Source of the DNA: Rhypophila decipiens
Taxonomy: Eukaryota > Ascomycota > Sordariomycetes > Sordariales > Naviculisporaceae
Length of the DNA stretch: 64,000 bases
NCBI GenBank assembly: GCA_033297075.1
Contig: MU858176.1
Coordinates: 1 to 64,000, forward strand
Direction of reading: 5' to 3'
Each line of letters starts with the position of its first letter. The stretch's first letter is position 1. Below, piece after piece: positions 23,203 through 34,853 of the stretch. Below the pieces are notes generated by a model that made no database searches, was not told the origin of the DNA, and was given only the letters and a program-made list of their open reading frames with translations. A program made the position numbers and the translations under genes.

Positions 23203-24147
23203 GTGCCGAGTTGGCAGAGGTGATGGATTTGGTGGCGTTCCAGTGTTTGTAGGGCATTCTTAACAAAAACAGTGTGGTGTTTGGGAAATGATATTTGAAT
23301 GATGAATGGCAATATACGTCGCCCAGATTGGCAGACCTTGGCATGTTCTTTCGTTTCTTCTATGGTGGCCCGTCCGGTCCTTTTTATGCAGATTGTGATT
23401 ATCTTTTCGGTCATTTCCGCGGTGCAGTGATATGGGACAGCTTGTTGGCTTTGGTGTTTGAACTTTGAAGATTGGATAGATACACGGAGAAGCAAAGGGA
23501 CAGCTCCTTGGCTCAGAGGACTTGGTTACTTTGGAAAATGTTATATTCGCTCGCTCCCAAAATACGTTGCAGTTCTTCTTAATGTGATGTTTGTCTATGT
23601 CGATGCTTAATGGGTTCATCGTTCTCTTTCACTTTGTCAGCACTTGACATGGGGGACTACAATTCCTTCGATCGGGGCAAGGGACGGGACTTGCCGAGCC
23701 TCGCAGGACCAAGTCGAGAGCAATGCCGGCTCAAGGCCGCATGAACACCCTCTTCCCGGAACGCCACACTTTTCAGCTCCTGCAACCTGTGCATCTTGAC
23801 ACATCTTCCTCGACATGTTATAGGCTGTCCGGGTGAAGTTGTGGGTGGGTGTGGGAGAGGGAGATGGTTCGATTCGACGGCACATCGTGTTGAAATTAAT
23901 TCATATTCACATAATACACCACCCCAAAATGCTGCAGTGAGACGGACAGAACCCATCCTGGGGCGAACAGAGCCTCACCAGCCGTCCCAGTGCACTGTCG
24001 CTGGGTACTTATTAGGTCCTTCCTGCCAAGACCTTGACTTTCCCGATCGCTGCTTCCAACTCACTGTTCCCCTTTGCGCCTATCCACCGATGGTTGACTC
24101 GCCCAGCCACATTTCCGCTATCAAACAAGGGCTATCTGTCTTTGACA
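23203..24147. other. Intergenic between ENA and CorA-like giant
   Basis: 945 bp containing the ENA 3' UTR and the promoter of the next gene. No gene or repeat was recognised. A GGTTCGATTCGAC string near 23872 resembles a tRNA B box, but no A box or acceptor stem fits around it. Confidence 0.5.
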
Positions 24148-27100
24148 ATGTCCACGTCAAGTTCGGCAACCGGGAGCACGGCTACTGAGGTCTCTTCAAT
24201 GTCTGCTCCCCCACCGGCGACCGTCTTAGTTGACCCCGACCAACTCGACCCGTTTTCATGGATGGATGGTGATGAGAGAGGTATGGAATAGCCGCATTCA
24301 TGCCTACGCAGTGGATATCGCTGATGTCTCAAACTCCAGGACCCGAATATGTCAGTTATTCGCAACTCTCCGATCTGCCGGCATGCTCCTTCGACTTCGG
24401 CAACGATGGCTTTGCGGCATCATGCAACTATGGGGGTGAGCTGCTGCAGATGACTGCCCCATCTGATGATCATGGTCTCGTGTACGCCCGGGGAGACTTT
24501 GAGTACTCGCTGTACCTGGCACTCGCTCGGGGTCAAAAGGAAAAAGGGGGCAAGTCGGCCTTTGGACTCAAGGTCGCTCCTTCCGACGAACTTGCCAAAC
24601 ATGGAGTGAGTGGACCCACTCGGCCCGCTCTGTTTTCGGACCACTGACAATTAGGTAAACTTCTTAGGAAGGACCAAGGTTTCGTCCCTGTTGCATGGTT
24701 GAACGTGGCTGCTTCAACTACCGATGGCCCTTCAACGAGTTCTGCCTTCATGTGGACACACCAAAGCCCAGACCGACATCGACCCCTCCCACTTCAACAG
24801 CTTCTAGCCCTGGAGCTCCTGATGTGACCTCCAACAAACAAAAGATAGCCGCGTGTATCTGTTCGGCAGAGTGCAACGATGCTGAAGGCGGACATGAGGA
24901 CATGGTCAGCTCACCTGTCGGGACATTTTCACTTGCCTCTTACGTCAGGGATGGTGTCTTGTATCAGATTTTGCGCCTAAGTCCGACCCTTCAGCCAGGA
25001 GTCGCCAAAACGGCCGAGTTGGTGCTCACTGTCGAGCCGCCCATGAGGCTCCAGTCTTTTCTTCGTCTCAATCAGCCCGACAGCAAAGAGACAGAAGTTG
25101 GATTAAAGGCATGTGAGAAGCACGATGCCTGTGTCTCCGGAGGGCTCCCGGTAACCAAGGACAGAGGACCAGTTTCAGATATGCATTGGCGTGCAGACCT
25201 CTTCAGACTCGAAAGTGGAAGAGCTATGCCCATCAAGCTGGCACGCCTCGGGAAAGAAAAAGAAAAGAAGGATCACGTCTTCAAGATCGGCGACGATTTT
25301 GACTCGCTGCCAAGATTCCAGGCCGACCTCAAATCTCTTGATACCAATGCTCACCATATCTTTGTTGCCTCTTTCCGCCTCTTCGAGGACAGCAAAACCC
25401 AACCTTTGACAGCCTCCTTGCCACCCCAAACATGTTTATCGCCCCAATCCATCTCGGACTTTGTCCGCAATGGTGAGGCCGATGCACCTGGAACCGCGCC
25501 TTTATGGCAGGCGACGTTCAATGAACGACAAGAGAGCATGGACTGTGTATCAGAACTCTGCGAAGGCAGTGTTGTTGGGAGATGCTTGGAGAAAATCCTG
25601 CGCGTCGATCTTGTCCCCGCGACAATGCCACAGAGCAACCAGAAACACTTCACCCTGGTCAGCAACATGTTTCTCAAGGCTACAGTTGACCTAAAATCAA
25701 TGTTTTGGAAGGTTCGGTTCCTTGTCAAGGTCGACCACCTGCTCTGTCGAAGATTCAAGGATCACCCTCTAGCAACTGCATTCCAGTGCCAACGAGAGCA
25801 TAACACATGCATGTCTGAATCCAGGACGGTTGAGAAATACTACACAGGCCAGGACCAAGACATGATCACGGCGGAAACCACCATCAGGAGGATCCGCTAT
25901 GTCATTGGTGAGATCGCGACCTACATCGTTCGAGCCCTTTTGAGACCAGCGCCATCACCGATTCTCCTCCCAGAGGTTCATTATGGGGATCCCAGCCACT
26001 ATTATGCCATGATCACCCTTTGCTACTTGGTCAAACATTACCCCAACGCAAAGTGGGCTTGGCAAGATGAGCTGAGTACTACGGGAAAGCGATGGGGCTT
26101 GGGAATCCTCGGCGACCGCTTGCCTAGGAGGAAAGATAACCATCTTCTTTGCAGTAACAACATGTTGACACGGGTGAAATATTCCATGCTCGAGTGGCTC
26201 CATTACGAATCCATCTCTCGTCTGCAACATGAAAGTCGCCAAACCGCCGAGGTCCGAGTCATCCCATCCGAGTGGCAGGCATCGGAGTCCAGGGTCAAAA
26301 AGGCGCAGGCTACTGCCAAAACGGAGCTCGTCCACAGGATTGCCTCGGCGCACGTCGACTCGTATCGTCCCGATGACGAGATCGCAGACAGACTAGCGTT
26401 TCTTGCCGAGGAACTTTTGGGCGCCGAGCACAGCACGGCCCGACATGTTACCGAGCGCATCGCCAGACGAGTGGAGGAACGCGAGTATACCCGCGAGATC
26501 AGCCTTTGCCGCTCGAACAGGGCCAGCGGAGGAACTGATGATGGGCCTTGGGAAGTCCACGCCCTCTGTCACCATAGTCGACTCGTGGTCGCACACAAAA
26601 GACTATGCGCGGCCATGACTAGTGATGCGCGAGAGGAGGCTGAGATGGAAGTTGAACACTATAGGAAGAAGTTCTACCCCTTTTTGACTTCCGAGGCATC
26701 TCTCATGCCTTGTTGGGAGAGAAACAACTCGTCTGCCCGCCGCGGATTTCTCCGGTCAGAGGCGACGGCTGTGCTCGCCTCAACCATCCTTGATATCTTT
26801 GAGAAGGACATCGAGTATCACCAGCATGGAAACACAGAGTCCCGGGAGCCGATATTATCCGAGCCGCCGCCGACGGCGCCGAGTATCGCCCTGTACGGTG
26901 GCTCCGAGGCTGGTGGAGATGCCCACACGCACCACGATAACATTTCAGTTTTGGCTGATATGCGCGGTCATTTTCGCAGTCGGCGGGGCAATACATCTTC
27001 GATGAGGCACCTCCGCCGTACCGGAGAGCGAGCAAATGTTGAAGCAATCTTGATCCGGCAACTGGAAACGCTTGAAAAACTGGCTAATGCCAGAGGCGTG

Positions 27101-28903
27101 GAGCGGCAAATCAATTACCTCGAATTCCGACCCCCCTGTCGATACCATCCAGTAGAGTTCTTCAACTCGCTTGATGACGCTCCGGAGCTTTACAGCAACG
27201 AGGGAATTCACCATCGAGAGTCAACCATCCCCGTGGTGATCCGAGAGACTCTCGCCAGGCAGACCCCACCTGCAGTCCCCCCTCCATCTAAAACTAGTGG
27301 AGCCGTGACGACATCGGAACCACTTGATAGCCTTGAAGAATTGTTGAACAAGTCCGAAGAGGAGACTACCAACAGGCTGCGAGAGCTGCTTGTTGGTAGG
27401 GTTAAGGGTTCCAGACCCGTCGATGTGGCTGACGGCGATCTCTGGCGGCTGGACGTACTCGAAGCGGCAAAACTACTCCGGCAGCTGGCCGTCATCGATC
27501 TCAAAACTCCCGAGTCACTCGAAACATTCACACCCAAGCCTATACGCGAAGCACATATAGTTCGGGTGGTGAGTGACAGCCTTATCGACCAAGAAGTGCG
27601 CCACCGCTTCCTCCTGGCCTTGACCCCATACGAGTTGCCTGCAGGCCTGCTCCGTCTCCTAGTCTATGTTCTGCACCCAGAGATGCTCGAATGCTTCAAG
27701 AACCATCGCATCCAAGTGTCTCGCTTCGGAGTGTCCAGTCGGCAAGACACACTGACTATGCATATCACGCTGCGAAGCTGGTCTACTCGGCCGTATACCG
27801 GAAGGCCCGCCAACACACCTCCTGTTTACAGCCCCTGGTTCGCGACCAAAGAAGACGACAAGATCCACCTGCCGGTCAATCTGCGCCATCACGCGGAGGC
27901 ACTCGGTCGCTTCCCCAAGGACTTGCAATTGCATGTATCGTCGATCGGAATGTCAACCAATGCTTTTGGTGACTTTTCCAAGTGCACCATCATCAGTTCA
28001 CTGCTTTCCCAGGAGCAAATTGACGTGAAGCTCGGCCCACTTGCCCAGCAGATATGGGACAACTTCACCCACCAGCCGCAAACGGGCCGTTTCCTGGTGT
28101 TTTCGCTCGTCCTGGGCATGCTTACGCAGGCAATTGTGACCCACTACACAGTCCTGGTCAATGATTTTCTTAAACAGACCCAGCTGGGGGATGAAAGACT
28201 TCCTTCTTACCTGCGGGATCCCGAGAAACTTCAGGACCGTGATGCCGACGCCGAGCTCCGTTTCACGCTCTGGTCTCTGGAGGCCCTCGCAAAGCTCAAC
28301 AACACCGTCTCGACGTCTGTGACTACCCTGCAAGAGGCTCTGGCAGAGATTACGTATGCCTGCCAGATCAACTCGCCATTTGCAGCATCCTCGACCGGCA
28401 TGCTGAATGTTGGAGGCTCGAAACTGCGGTCCGCCGAGCTGGAGTCTGCCATCCATACCTATCTTTCGCCACTCGAACGGGCCTATTCCGACCTTGCCGC
28501 TCTACAAACAAAGCTCTCCCGCAAGGTCGACCTCTCGACACGATACTCCAACTCTTTGAGTGCAATTCTTGCCCTGCGAGCGAGCAGAGACAGCTATAAT
28601 CAGAATAACACCATTCAGAAACTGACATATCTGACAATCGGATGTCTGCCTGTTGGATTGACGGCTGCCCTCTTTGCGGTGCCTACAGAGCAAGATGTTA
28701 TTATGGGACACACAGGTAAAGGGTGGTTCATTGGCACTGTGATGATTAGTTTTGCGATTATCTTTGCTGTGGCGTATTGGCTGGATTGGCTTCTTGGTGT
28801 CTTGAGAATGGCCAAGGATGATCCTCGGGGGCTGGCGGCCAGGTTTACAAGGAAGAAGAAAGGGGGTGCTGTTGTGACTGGGAGGACATTTTTAGGCCCC
28901 TGA
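24148..28903 (+). CDS. Very large protein with CorA-like two-helix C-terminus
   Basis: Exons 24148-24280, 24340-24605 and 24668-28903 give about 1544 aa. The first about 1400 residues have no domain I can name. They include a Cys-containing N-terminal part (residues 45-200), a long charged middle and a coiled-coil-like segment before the membrane. The C-terminus has two hydrophobic helices (YLTIGCLPVGLTAALFAVP and FIGTVMISFAIIFAVAYWL) after a heptad-rich stretch with NTIQKLTYLTI. This matches the fungal 'CorA-like Mg transporter-like' tails seen at the end of many multidomain proteins. The CorA GMN selectivity motif is absent, so Mg2+ transport is doubtful. By analogy the tail may anchor or oligomerise the protein. 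It lies 0.7 kb upstream of a HET gene on the same strand. Confidence 0.75.
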
Positions 28904-29631
28904 CTTTTGCGTATATAGAATCAGTTTTCTCTCTCTCGTGTTTTGTACAGGATGTACCGGTGATTAATCCCTTGGGCAATTCCAGTCAGCGGATATTTCT
29001 TTCCATGCAGTGGCGACGTGAGCAAGTTGTTTAGCCACGTATTGTTCATTGCGGAAGGCGTGACCAGGCGTTCCTACCCCATGATTCACTTCGATGCCGT
29101 CCTTCTCAGTCCAAACTGCACACCAACCCGGTGTCACTCAGCAAAAGCAAGGAGGAAGGAGCAAGTACGGTTTATGGGTCTTCCCCTCTTATTGTCCCTA
29201 CCGAGATCTCTCCCGATCTCGCTTGAGGGCAAGTTTTTTATCGACTCTCCATGACTCATCCGAACTTCCAGCCTTTCAGGTTCTCTGTTTCCTCTTCCTT
29301 CAACCTTCAATCGCCCTCTCCCCCAACTACAATGTCCACACCATTCGGATTTCATATTGAACACCCAAACATCAATCCGGATCATCAATCCGGATTCAGG
29401 TCCGATGTTTGCACACATTCACTCATGCAGCAGGCCAGATTGGGCCTAGCACTTCTGCCTGACAGGTACATACGGGGTAGTCAGGTACGTACCGTCAGAA
29501 GCCCAATTGTGGCGGCTGATTGTGGCGGGGTTCAAACTTTTCTTCCCCAGCATCCTTCTCGTCATCTGCAGCGTCTTCAAGAAGGCTCCAACTTTCTGAC
29601 ACATTTTCATTTTCAATCAGACATTGCCGAC
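28904..29631. promoter_or_regulatory. Upstream region and probable 5' leader of the HET gene
   Basis: The HET frame stays open upstream to 29251, but conserved HET proteins begin at the MRLIN-type start used here. A GTACAT donor near 29466 and a TTTCAATCAG acceptor at about 29610-29620 suggest a 5' UTR intron of about 150 nt. No other feature is seen. Confidence 0.4.
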
Positions 29632-31578
29632 ATGCGTCTCATCAACGCCGATACCCTCGAATTTGAGGAATTCCTCGATCCCTCTGCAGTTCAATATGCC
29701 ATCCTATCGCACACCTGGGAAGCGGAGGAAGTCTCATTTTCCGACATGACCAACAACTGGAAGCCCTCAGTCAAGAAGAAAGCTGGCTTCGTCAAGATCC
29801 GCGAAACCTGCCGCTTGGCCCGCCAGAGGAAGCTCAAGTACGTCTGGATAGACACTTGCTGCATTGACAAGACGAGCAGCGCAGAGCTCTCCGAGGCAAT
29901 CAACTCCATGTTCAACTGGTATGCTCAGTCGTATGTGTGCTTTGCCCAGCTATCCGATCTTCGACCTGGACTGGGAATCACTGCCAACGATGTTGCGCAT
30001 TGTCGATGGATAAGTCGGGGATGGACGCTCCAGGAGCTCATCGCGCCCGGGAACCTGGAGCTTTATGACGCAGAGTGGACGCTTCGAGGGACCAAGCACC
30101 AGTTTTGGGAAGCAATCCAGGAAGCGTCAGGCATATCTAAAGACGGCCTCCTCAACTTCAAACGAATCCTCGATTCCTCCGAAGGCCCAGGATTCCCAGT
30201 TGCCCAGCGCATGTACTGGGCGTCCAGAAGAGAAACGACGCGGCCCGAGGACATGGCCTATTGTCTGTTTGGTCTCTTTGATGTCAATATGCCCTTGCTG
30301 TATGGGGAAGGAGGGTTGAAGGCTTTCATGCGCCTACAGTCTGCCATTCTTGAAGCTACCCAAGACCTTTCCATCTTGGCTTGGAAACTTCCAGATGATA
30401 GCCCTCTTCTACGCCAATCCGACGGCATTGACAAGATGGAAGTCGATCAAGAAACCACCGAGACAGCCTGCGGCGTTCTTGCACCGCACCCAAAGGCCTT
30501 TGATCACAGCGTATCGCAGCTGTTTCGCGACTCCAAGAAGGTCTACTACCGAGGACCCGAAGAGTTTGGCTACAGTTCTCACCTGGATGGGCCCCTTGTT
30601 CGCATCAAAGCCCCCAGAGTGACCCTGTTGAAAGGTATGGGTGATCGGATATTTCTTGCTACCGGTGTATCATTTCACATCAAGGACGGCACATATAGAA
30701 GCGTATGGATACCGCTCGCTCAACTTGGCAAGGTATATGGTCGGGCAGATGCTACAAGCGAACCGACTCTGAGCGGGGACTCAACCAAGGGAGTTGTACC
30801 ACTAGAGGAGATGTCTCTCATCAGTAATTCGGCCCGGACTCTCAACGTGGGCAAGCAGGCTTCGACTGTCAGATTTGACACCAACATGCCCAAGACTATA
30901 ATCGTCCACAAGCTTGACGCCGCCCCTAAAGATTCGTGGAACCCCCTATCACAGGTTTTGAGTGTGCCTGGACTGCGATGGGACGGCACGGGATATTTAA
31001 GAATCTGTCTGCGTCGTATAGACAAGCATGGTTCCCCCAATAACCTCGGCGCTTTCTACGTACCTTCGTGGCTAGACAGGGTTGCCTTTGTCGTTCCTTT
31101 TGAGACATCCGAAGACTACGATACATCGAGCGAAGAACCGTATGAGACGTGGGAGTACTATCTCAAGTTTCAATTTTTTGCTCGTCCAAATGACGGGTCG
31201 ACTCCCAAGGACTGGTTTCCCCGTATCTGGAGTTCTGGCGGCCGAACACATTTTGGAGATGAGGCATCGATATTGGTTTACGTCATGGACGGCCTGTATC
31301 ATGGACACGCCCTTATTAATGAAGGAGTCATATATGTCGGCGACTCGACGGTAAATCAGGCAGTCCGGTGCAAGGTCGTGGCAACCACGCTGTCGACGCG
31401 CAACACATCACTCAACGAAAAGCCGCAGAAGTTCGAGTTGAAGCTGGAAGTTGAGGATATCCCGTGGACGACGGCCGTGGAAGAAAGTGCACGGACGGGC
31501 GTTTCTCTGGTAGATTACAGGCAGAGTCTCCCTGTCAACGTGAATGTTCAGATCGGGAGCGGCTTGACCGGTGGGTGA
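29632..31578 (+). CDS. HET-domain protein (heterokaryon-incompatibility type)
   Basis: A single exon encodes 648 aa. The N-terminus MRLINADTLEFEEF is the usual start of this family. The HET signature is complete: YAILSHTWE, YVWIDTCCIDKTSSAELSEA and RGWTLQELIAP. A MAYCLFGLFDVNMPLLYGEG block follows, as in the common HET plus DUF-type class. The remaining about 350 residues are a family-typical C-terminal region without repeats or NACHT. HET domains have a TIR-like fold and trigger cell death in non-self recognition when activated; here that role is inferred from family only. An in-frame start at 29251 would add 127 residues of low-conservation sequence and is less likely. Confidence 0.92.
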   Translation: MRLINADTLEFEEFLDPSAVQYAILSHTWEAEEVSFSDMTNNWKPSVKKKAGFVKIRETCRLARQRKLKYVWIDTCCIDKTSSAELSEAINSMFNWYAQSYVCFAQLSDLRPGLGITANDVAHCRWISRGWTLQELIAPGNLELYDAEWTLRGTKHQFWEAIQEASGISKDGLLNFKRILDSSEGPGFPVAQRMYWASRRETTRPEDMAYCLFGLFDVNMPLLYGEGGLKAFMRLQSAILEATQDLSILAWKLPDDSPLLRQSDGIDKMEVDQETTETACGVLAPHPKAFDHSVSQLFRDSKKVYYRGPEEFGYSSHLDGPLVRIKAPRVTLLKGMGDRIFLATGVSFHIKDGTYRSVWIPLAQLGKVYGRADATSEPTLSGDSTKGVVPLEEMSLISNSARTLNVGKQASTVRFDTNMPKTIIVHKLDAAPKDSWNPLSQVLSVPGLRWDGTGYLRICLRRIDKHGSPNNLGAFYVPSWLDRVAFVVPFETSEDYDTSSEEPYETWEYYLKFQFFARPNDGSTPKDWFPRIWSSGGRTHFGDEASILVYVMDGLYHGHALINEGVIYVGDSTVNQAVRCKVVATTLSTRNTSLNEKPQKFELKLEVEDIPWTTAVEESARTGVSLVDYRQSLPVNVNVQIGSGLTGG

Positions 31579-32505
31579 GAAGCGCTTTGAATATTCCCTT
31601 TTCATCTTGCGGCATACATGTATCCAATATTTCGTCCACACCATCCATCTCGTAAAGCTTTGAAGCGAAATCAGGCAAGCGAGGGCCCAACCGCCTTTTG
31701 GATGTTACCCACGCCAGCTGAAGGACAGCTGATGCCAAGACATGATTGGATCTCGAGCTGATTGTGGAGACCACGATTTTTGGGGACCTTGGTGGCTCGG
31801 ACCGACTGTGATTCCAAACAGGCCGTCCGAACGGCACATTGCTTCTGTTTTGCTGGCACAACCCAGATTGCACTGATGGTGGGCGGACATGATGGTGTGG
31901 TCCGTGGAAATGGAACAAGCCTGAGCCGCGCCATTAAATGCAAAGACAAGGAGCAAACTCACAAGGTTTCCCCAGATCCCCAACCACTGAAGTTCTGAAC
32001 CAGGTGCTGACAGCATGGATGCTGAACCCGGTCGCTACACTACACTACAATTTCGCGGCCCGTCTTGACCGGTCGCGACCCGCGTTCGAAAAGGGTTAGC
32101 GAGGCCGCCCTAAACCGCGATAGGAAAGCGAATCACTGGGCGTTTGGGGGTGCCCTGGCTGGTGATTGGCGCGCATCAGATTGACGAGAAATATTTGCTG
32201 TGTCTCAACGCAGCATGATTATCTGCAGACTGCACGCAAGATGCAAGCACCTCACGGGACCAACAGTGCGGTCTCACGATCTGTACGGATATCTCGAGTG
32301 TCTCCCAAATCCAGGAAATTGGCAATCCTGCCGTTGCTGTGCGGATACCGGCATCGATCAGGATAAGACGGGGACAGCGGCTTCTTGATCTCATCGTCTC
32401 AACTCCACATGTCCATTCCCCGATCCCCGACGCAGCACCCTGACCGATCGTCATCATCAGCACTGCGACTTCTCAAATGACAGGCGGTATTGCACTACCG
32501 CTATC
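31579..32505. other. Intergenic
   Basis: 927 bp. Minus-strand frames of 92-127 codons at 31535-32016 overlap the HET 3' end but lack known motifs, and I do not call them genes. I see no repeat. Confidence 0.5.
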
Positions 32506-33711
32506 ATGAGTGCTCCGCCGCCTCCCCCGCCGCCGGTGGACCCGGGATATCATGCCGGCGACAGACTCGACGCGATTCCGCTGGCATCGGTGGGGACCCT
32601 ACTCGGCATCGCAACCATCACCACGGCGCTCCGGATTTTTTGGAGAATCAAGCCGATATGGCGTATCGGAGCCGACGACATCACACTCGTTTTTGCACTG
32701 GTGAGAATCTCTTGATGCACGCTTTTCTGCTCACAAAGAACATCGACTGACGTTCACAGGCACTCACTATTTCCTGGTACGGAGTCGATGCGGCCATGTA
32801 TCACCACGGCCGCGGGCTGGAGGGCGCTGTTTTGGATCCCTGGACCGTGGGGCCTCTGATCGTAGCGGACGGCGTGCTCTGGGTGTGGGCGCTGTGCATC
32901 ATTCGCATCTCGGTGGCCTTGATGCTCCTCCGGCTCAAGGAATCGAGATGGTGGAAGTCGGTGCTCTGGACGGTAATCGGTGTGCAGATTTGCATGCTCA
33001 TCGTCGGCACGACCATGCACCTCGTCATGTGCAGGCCCTTGTCGGCGAGGTGGGCGCCTACTGGTACGCCGCCGAAGGAGTGTATTGAACCGGCCAAGTT
33101 CATGATTTATGGATATGTTTACAGTGGTATGTGGGCCTGCCATCAACCTTTTTCTTTCTGAATGCACATCTTGGCTGACTGTGCGTCGAACAGCGTTTAC
33201 CATCGCGTCGGATCTGACGCTCTCACTGCTGCCCATCACGTTTATTCACAGTCTTACACGGCCGGTGCACGAGAAGGTATTGATCGGCTGTTTGATGGCA
33301 GCTGGATTGGCAGCGACGGGCGTGGCCATCGCTCGGCTGTTCCTCATCATGGGCTATGTGCCCGTGGGCACAAAGGGACCGGTTGTAAGCATGTTGCAGG
33401 ATCTGCTCTGGGGCTTCGAGCTCACCATCGGCATCCTAACGGCGTCGATGCCGGCGCTCAAGGCGCCGGTGCACCGGGTCTTGCTCTCGTGGGGCTTGCT
33501 GCCGGGCAGTAAGTCGTCCAGCGACATGTCGCCCGAGAGCTTTCTCGACCATCTCACCAACGGGTCGCACGTCACGCGGCAGATGAGGAGATGGGACCCT
33601 TCGGTGCGGGATCCGCCCGATATGTACACGTTGCAAAAGGGGCCGACGAGGGACCTGGCAGGGAGCGAGACCTACCTTGGGAGTAATTTTCAGTCGACCC
33701 CCCCTGTATAA
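32506..33711 (+). CDS. Fungal rhodopsin-domain integral membrane protein
   Basis: Exons 32506-32700, 32760-33126 and 33194-33711 give about 359 aa. A Pro-rich N-terminus (MSAPPPPPPPVDPGY) precedes seven hydrophobic segments. Among them are LGIATITTALRIFWRI, IVADGVLWVWALCIIRISVA, SVLWTVIGVQICMLIVGTTM, FTIASDLTLSLLPITFIHSL and VLIGCLMAAGLAATGVAIAR. The WRIGADDITLVFAL loop and the Cys after TMHLVM fit the family. It is in the same broad family as the gene at 14993 but clearly not a recent duplicate. The hydrophilic tail of about 70 residues is Ser/Arg-rich. Ligand and function are unknown. Confidence 0.87.
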
Positions 33712-34853
33712 TAATACACAGTTTGGTGTTTGGAAATTTGTGACGGGTTGACGAATTATCGACGGTGGAAATAACGAGGCATGATGCTGGTTGGCTTCAA
33801 ATATTGTTTTTCCACTTGCCAAGAAACGATGTGAACTTGGACGTTTGTGAGCTCGCTTAAGGCAGATCAGGCCATGTTACCACACTGGCGTCGACTGGCG
33901 TAGGCGCTATTCCGACCCTGCCGAGCCCCCAGAACAAAAACGGAAGCAGGCCTGGAAACTATTTGATCGGGGGGCGTTCCGGGGGCAGGCAATGGCACTT
34001 TACCAGGTCGCTGGGAGCGAATCGGCAAGCTTCGATATTTGTCTACCCCGCGCCGGAATGTGGGCACCTCTGCGGATTCTCGATTCTTTCACTTCTTTTA
34101 TACATTCTCTGCAAGTCAACTGTTAGCTTCCCCGAGTCCCAGGAGGTAGCCGCTGTGCAGTCCAATTATTATCTTGGCGCATGATGGGTGGTGGTTGCTA
34201 CTTGCCCGGCATGAGAGCCATGAGGAATCCATGTGGTTTTTAGCTGCAATATTTCCCCTCTCCGGGCCCTCGGCCGGGGTACTACGGCATGGTCTGGGGG
34301 GCCAAGCCCGAACTGCCATGCCATTGGGAACGCTGCAGTTACACTGCTTGTTGGGGGCACAGTTCAATGTTGGAGCCCGAAGATTGGGGGGTAAAATAAA
34401 ATCAGGGGAGACATGACGCTCTACGACCGAGCTGGGTAAGTGCTCCGTAAGGTACGGGTTACACTTTGCTATCGCTGCACATTCTGAATTCAACATGGGG
34501 TCCAAAGCTGCACCAACTGGATTCTCCAGTACGGATACGGGCATAGTCTCTTTGCGGGAGTAGTATATTTCCATTGCTACCTCCCCCGAGCTTCGAGTCG
34601 ACACACTTCTTCGTTCTTCTCCCCACTTGCTCCCGTCCGTCAATTTAGCTGGTTCATATCCGCCTCGGTCCGGCCCTCCAATTAATTGCCTGGGTCATCA
34701 AGTTGCACCCGACCATACCAAAGCGCACATACCTACGGATACCACCGTCTTGGATCTTCTGTGTAGTGTACAGACGCCACTTTTTTCTCGGAAAATAAAC
34801 GAGTCGAATACCAAGCTTCAACGGTCGAGTTTGTCATCGCCGTGACCGTCAAA
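33712..34853. other. Intergenic
   Basis: 1.1 kb upstream of the DLH-like gene. A minus-strand frame of 175 codons at 34116-34643 has no recognisable domain or signal and is probably chance. No repeat was identified. Confidence 0.45.

Noticed and set aside
23866..23890. tRNA B-box-like GGTTCGATTC
   Set aside because: No matching A box, anticodon arm or acceptor stem at the expected distance.
24148..28903. Functional Mg2+ transporter
   Set aside because: Two C-terminal helices match the CorA-like tail, but the GMN motif is missing.
32754..33239. 161-codon minus-strand frame over the rhodopsin-like gene
   Set aside because: Arg/His-rich antisense shadow of a GC-rich coding exon.
34116..34643. 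175-codon minus-strand frame
   Set aside because: No recognisable motif, non-ATG-supported extent and no introns or neighbours to support it.
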